A DNA stretch of 15,436 bases from Phycisphaerae bacterium (GTDB lineage: Bacteria; Planctomycetota; Phycisphaerae; UBA1845), in assembly GCA_029260155.1 (NCBI GenBank), contig JAJDDU010000016.1, positions 1 to 15,436 on the forward strand. The letters run 5' to 3'. Position numbers and translations under genes: made by a program. Positions within the stretch are counted from its first letter, which is position 1; every line of letters starts with the position of its first letter. Below are positions 13,429-15,436 of this stretch, one piece after another. Under the pieces are notes generated by a model. The model did not search any database and was not told where the DNA came from. It was given only the letters and a program-made list of their open reading frames with translations.

Positions 13429-14541
13429 TCACCGAGTGCCGTCGCGCGACATTGAATCTAAAGCTTTGTCATAAAGAAAGATACAACGGTCCGACCCGCA
13501 TCCGTCCCGCAGACTCTGCCTGAGGCGCTCTCCTATCTCCGCCGGCGGTCCCGCAGTCACTAGTCTTGTCAACTTGGTGTGCAGCTCATCGTCGTCGTCG
13601 TAGAGACAGTCAGCGTGCACGTCCAGTGGTATCAGCTCGGGGTAGCTCAGGCGACGGGGTAGCACTGGGTGACAACCGGCTGCGATGGCTTCAACCATGG
13701 CGAGCCCGAAGTTCTCTTGGATGGCGGTGCTCACAACGATGTCGCACGAAGCCAGCAGCCGCCAGTAATCTTCACGGCGTTCCACGAAGCCGCCGTGCAC
13801 AATACGTTCGCGCAGTCGCGACCAGGCGTCCCCGAACACCTCGGGAGCGCGTCTGAACGACTCTCCCAGAAGGACGAGCCGAAAATCCACACCATCATCA
13901 ACCAGCCGAAACAACACGCGAAAGAACGCCTCCGGATTCTTGTCGTACTCCCAACGGTGACTCCAGAGAATCACGGGCGGACCTTCGACATCTTTCTTCC
14001 GATCGATCGCGCTGTCTGCCGGCCATTCGACCAGCGGCCACATCACTCGGCTTCGATTTGTGATCTGGGTCACAACATCCGTGGGAACGTGATCCGGCAT
14101 CAAGCGAAGCAATTCTCGCGTGGCGTCCAGGAAAGCGTCTCGGTGTGCAGCAGAGTTGAACCACACCGCGTCCGACGCCAAACAACTGGTTATGTTCGTG
14201 AACCCGAATTGATAGTCCTGTCGATCGTGCTCCGACAACGGGTAAGTCAACTGATTCTCGTGGAAATAGCAGCACACCGGCACTGTACGCAAATTCGCTG
14301 GAAGCAGGGCACGCAGCTCGGCCACGCTAACCATATCGCAAGTGAAGATCAGGTCGATCTCCCCTACCGGCGTTTCTCGTAAACGCTCTGCGAACCACAT
14401 CGCGGCGCCGCGCATTCGCCACTTCCACTTGCGCGCCGGGAGCGAAATCAAATGAAACGTGTGTCGGCTGTGATGGATCAGCGTGTCCAGAAACGCGCGA
14501 TGCGATCCACCGTAATATGGCTCTAGTGCGAGAATCTTCAA
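13429..14541 (-). CDS. DUF3524/GTDC1-type glycosyltransferase (tRNA-queuosine mannosyltransferase family)
   Basis: The 370-residue protein has two GT-B halves. The N-terminal half opens MKILALEPYYGGSHRAFLD and holds HTFHLISLPARKWKWRMRG, FTCDMVSVAEL and YFHENQLTYP (residues 92-101), all marks of the DUF3524 family. The C-terminal half is GT4-like, with ILWSHRWEYDKNPE (191-204) and the donor-binding E-x7-E pair Glu276/Glu284 in ENFGLAMVEAIAAG. The animal member GTDC1 (QTMAN) adds mannose to queuosine in tRNA-Asp, so a tRNA sugar role is likely here but inferred. It starts at TTG 14541, well supported by GGAGGA a few bases upstream. It follows the regulator gene after 27 bases on the same strand. 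Confidence 0.87.
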   Translation of the reverse strand: MKILALEPYYGGSHRAFLDTLIHHSRHTFHLISLPARKWKWRMRGAAMWFAERLRETPVGEIDLIFTCDMVSVAELRALLPANLRTVPVCCYFHENQLTYPLSEHDRQDYQFGFTNITSCLASDAVWFNSAAHRDAFLDATRELLRLMPDHVPTDVVTQITNRSRVMWPLVEWPADSAIDRKKDVEGPPVILWSHRWEYDKNPEAFFRVLFRLVDDGVDFRLVLLGESFRRAPEVFGDAWSRLRERIVHGGFVERREDYWRLLASCDIVVSTAIQENFGLAMVEAIAAGCHPVLPRRLSYPELIPLDVHADCLYDDDDELHTKLTRLVTAGPPAEIGERLRQSLRDGCGSDRCIFLYDKALDSMSRDGTR

Positions 14542-14568
14542 CGACGGTCCTCCGGGTTCCCTAGCCCC

Positions 14569-15186
14569 CTACCCTATTGCCCTTCTCGCCCGCGTGTCTT
14601 TCACCAGCGGCACCGACGCGAGCGCCAGCAGCAAAGCATTGCGTCCGCCGCGTGTCATTTCATACGTGTCCCGTCGCTTGGGCAACAGCAACGACGCCAA
14701 GCGTAGCTGGTTCACGTGATGATACAATGGCCCCGCGCCAAGTCCGGTAGTCTGCTGCAATTCGCGATACGTCGCCGGTCCCTCAAACAGCCTCGCGAGC
14801 ACTGCCAAGCGTTTCGGATGCCCCAGCGCAGCACACGCCGTGCTTGCAGCCTCAACACGGTCCTTCGAGGCCAGCGCCCCAAGTCGCACAACCGCCTCGC
14901 TTCTCGCTTTGTCTCCCCTACCGCTCTTGGCTGTTCGGTCGTTTAGGGCTTGCGCGACGTCCCACCCTTTCTCCCCCGCCTCCACGACGGCCGCCGCGAC
15001 GCCGAAGCCTATCCCTCGGCTGGACGAAACCGGCGCTAAAAAACAATCGCCGATTTTCTTAGTTCGCCCGCCGTCGCTCGTCTTCTTCTTGACTGTCCGC
15101 GACTTCTTCGCAGGATCCGGTGATCTTCCACCGACCCGGCCGGTCGCCTTGCCCGTCACCCTACCGCCCTTCTTTGTGCTCTTCAT
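14569..15186 (-). CDS. Winged-helix (ArsR-like) regulator with basic N-terminal tail
   Basis: The 205-residue product has three parts. Residues 1-45 are a disordered tail rich in Lys, Arg and Gly (MKSTKKGGRVTGKATGRVGG at the start), recalling histone-H1-like tails. Residues 46-110 are a region of unknown role. Residues 115-185 are a winged helix: ACAALGHPKRLAVLARLFEG, TYRELQQTTGLGAGPLYHHV as the helix-turn-helix, and a wing with RRDTYEMTRGGRNAL. No metal-binding cysteine pair typical of ArsR sensors is seen in the HTH. ATG 15186 has GAGGAG ten bases before it. It is the first gene of a - strand pair with the glycosyltransferase and may control its own AT-rich promoter. Confidence 0.78.
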   Translation of the reverse strand: MKSTKKGGRVTGKATGRVGGRSPDPAKKSRTVKKKTSDGGRTKKIGDCFLAPVSSSRGIGFGVAAAVVEAGEKGWDVAQALNDRTAKSGRGDKARSEAVVRLGALASKDRVEAASTACAALGHPKRLAVLARLFEGPATYRELQQTTGLGAGPLYHHVNQLRLASLLLPKRRDTYEMTRGGRNALLLALASVPLVKDTRARRAIG

Positions 15187-15263
15187 GACATCAGATCTCC
15201 TCGCTCCATCCACCGTATTGCCCCGAGACCCAGTATGGACGTATACCACACACCTGTAATAGT

Positions 15264-15293
15264 ATTATACCAGTATATTAGGATACCCGGCAA
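15264..15293 (-). promoter_or_regulatory. Promoter of the regulator-glycosyltransferase operon
   Basis: Read on the - strand, TTGCCG (15293-15288) and a perfect TATAAT (15269-15264) are 18 bases apart, about 78 bases before the ATG. On the + strand TATAC (15266-15270) and GTATA (15273-15277) form an inverted repeat over the -10 region. Similar AGTAT and TATACC elements recur from 15232 to 15277, which could be operator copies. Confidence 0.6.
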
Positions 15294-15436
15294 GTAGTTT
15301 CGTGAGGTAAGCGCTGGAAGATCCTCACGGCGCGGTGTGGCCATCATTTGTGGCATCGCGAGGGTGGGGCGGGTTTGACCCCCCGTCTCGCTCACTAGCG
15401 GCGGGCGGAACCCGCCCCCCAAGGGGGGGCCCCGCC
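15294..15436. repeat. GC-rich inverted repeats at the window end, no gene
   Basis: GGGGCGGGTT (15366-15375) is a perfect inverted match to AACCCGCCCC (15409-15418). Nested inside, GGCGGG (15400-15405) pairs with CCCGCC (15411-15416) across a 5-base loop, and a C-run pairs with the G-run at 15423-15429. No convincing coding sequence is present. It may be a dispersed palindromic repeat, which would also explain an assembly break here. Confidence 0.5.

Noticed and set aside
15183..15422. Small - strand open frame at the window end
   Set aside because: It crosses the promoter and GC-rich repeats and has no ribosome site or recognisable domain.

Overview
The window looks like part of a GC-rich chromosome from a planctomycete, most likely of the Phycisphaerae type. 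This is inferred from the sequence only. The hints are a gene starting with the HYExAFE signature (a family I associate with Planctomycetota), a membrane protein ending in a CxxCGYDLTG...CPECG zinc ribbon (a style I associate with that phylum), the GLSLGEY form of the FabD active site, and small secreted proteins of unknown function. No mobile element, CRISPR array, tRNA or rRNA gene was seen.

Region 1 (141-5773, + strand) is a fatty acid and phospholipid synthesis cluster: rpmF, plsX, fabH, fabD, fabG, acpP, fabF. FabD makes malonyl-ACP, FabH primes the chain, FabF elongates it, FabG does the first reduction, AcpP carries the intermediates, and PlsX moves finished acyl chains to phosphate for phospholipid assembly. 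fabZ and enoyl reductase genes are not in the window. acpP appears to have its own internal promoter.

Region 2 (5891-6322, + strand) is a single FliN-like (SpoA domain) gene with no other flagellar gene nearby.

Region 3 (6363-8235, - strand) is a two-gene RNA-processing operon: rsmD (16S rRNA methyltransferase), then a CCA-adding or poly(A) polymerase family nucleotidyltransferase whose start overlaps the end of rsmD.

Region 4 (8240-10876, + strand) starts from a near-consensus promoter that overlaps the rsmD start. It carries a YkgJ-type cysteine-cluster protein, an overlapping lipoprotein gene and hisS. The HisS has an unusual motif 3.

Region 5 (10935-13321) is accessory. It has a two-helix membrane protein with a C-terminal zinc ribbon on the - strand. 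On the + strand it has a HYExAFE protein that reads like a PD-(D/E)XK nuclease, then three short exported or membrane proteins. The first of these seems to be made from a leaderless transcript, and the second and third look like paralogues.

Region 6 (13429-15293, - strand) is a second two-gene operon. A winged-helix regulator with a long Lys/Arg-rich N-terminal tail comes first, followed by a glycosyltransferase of the DUF3524/GTDC1 type (tRNA-queuosine mannosyltransferase family). A promoter with repeated TATACC/AGTAT elements lies upstream. The last ~140 bases hold GC-rich inverted repeats and no gene.

The best leads for something undescribed are the nuclease-like HYExAFE protein, the leaderless gene and paralogous pair of small exported proteins, the regulator-glycosyltransferase operon, and the HisRS lacking the motif 3 arginine.
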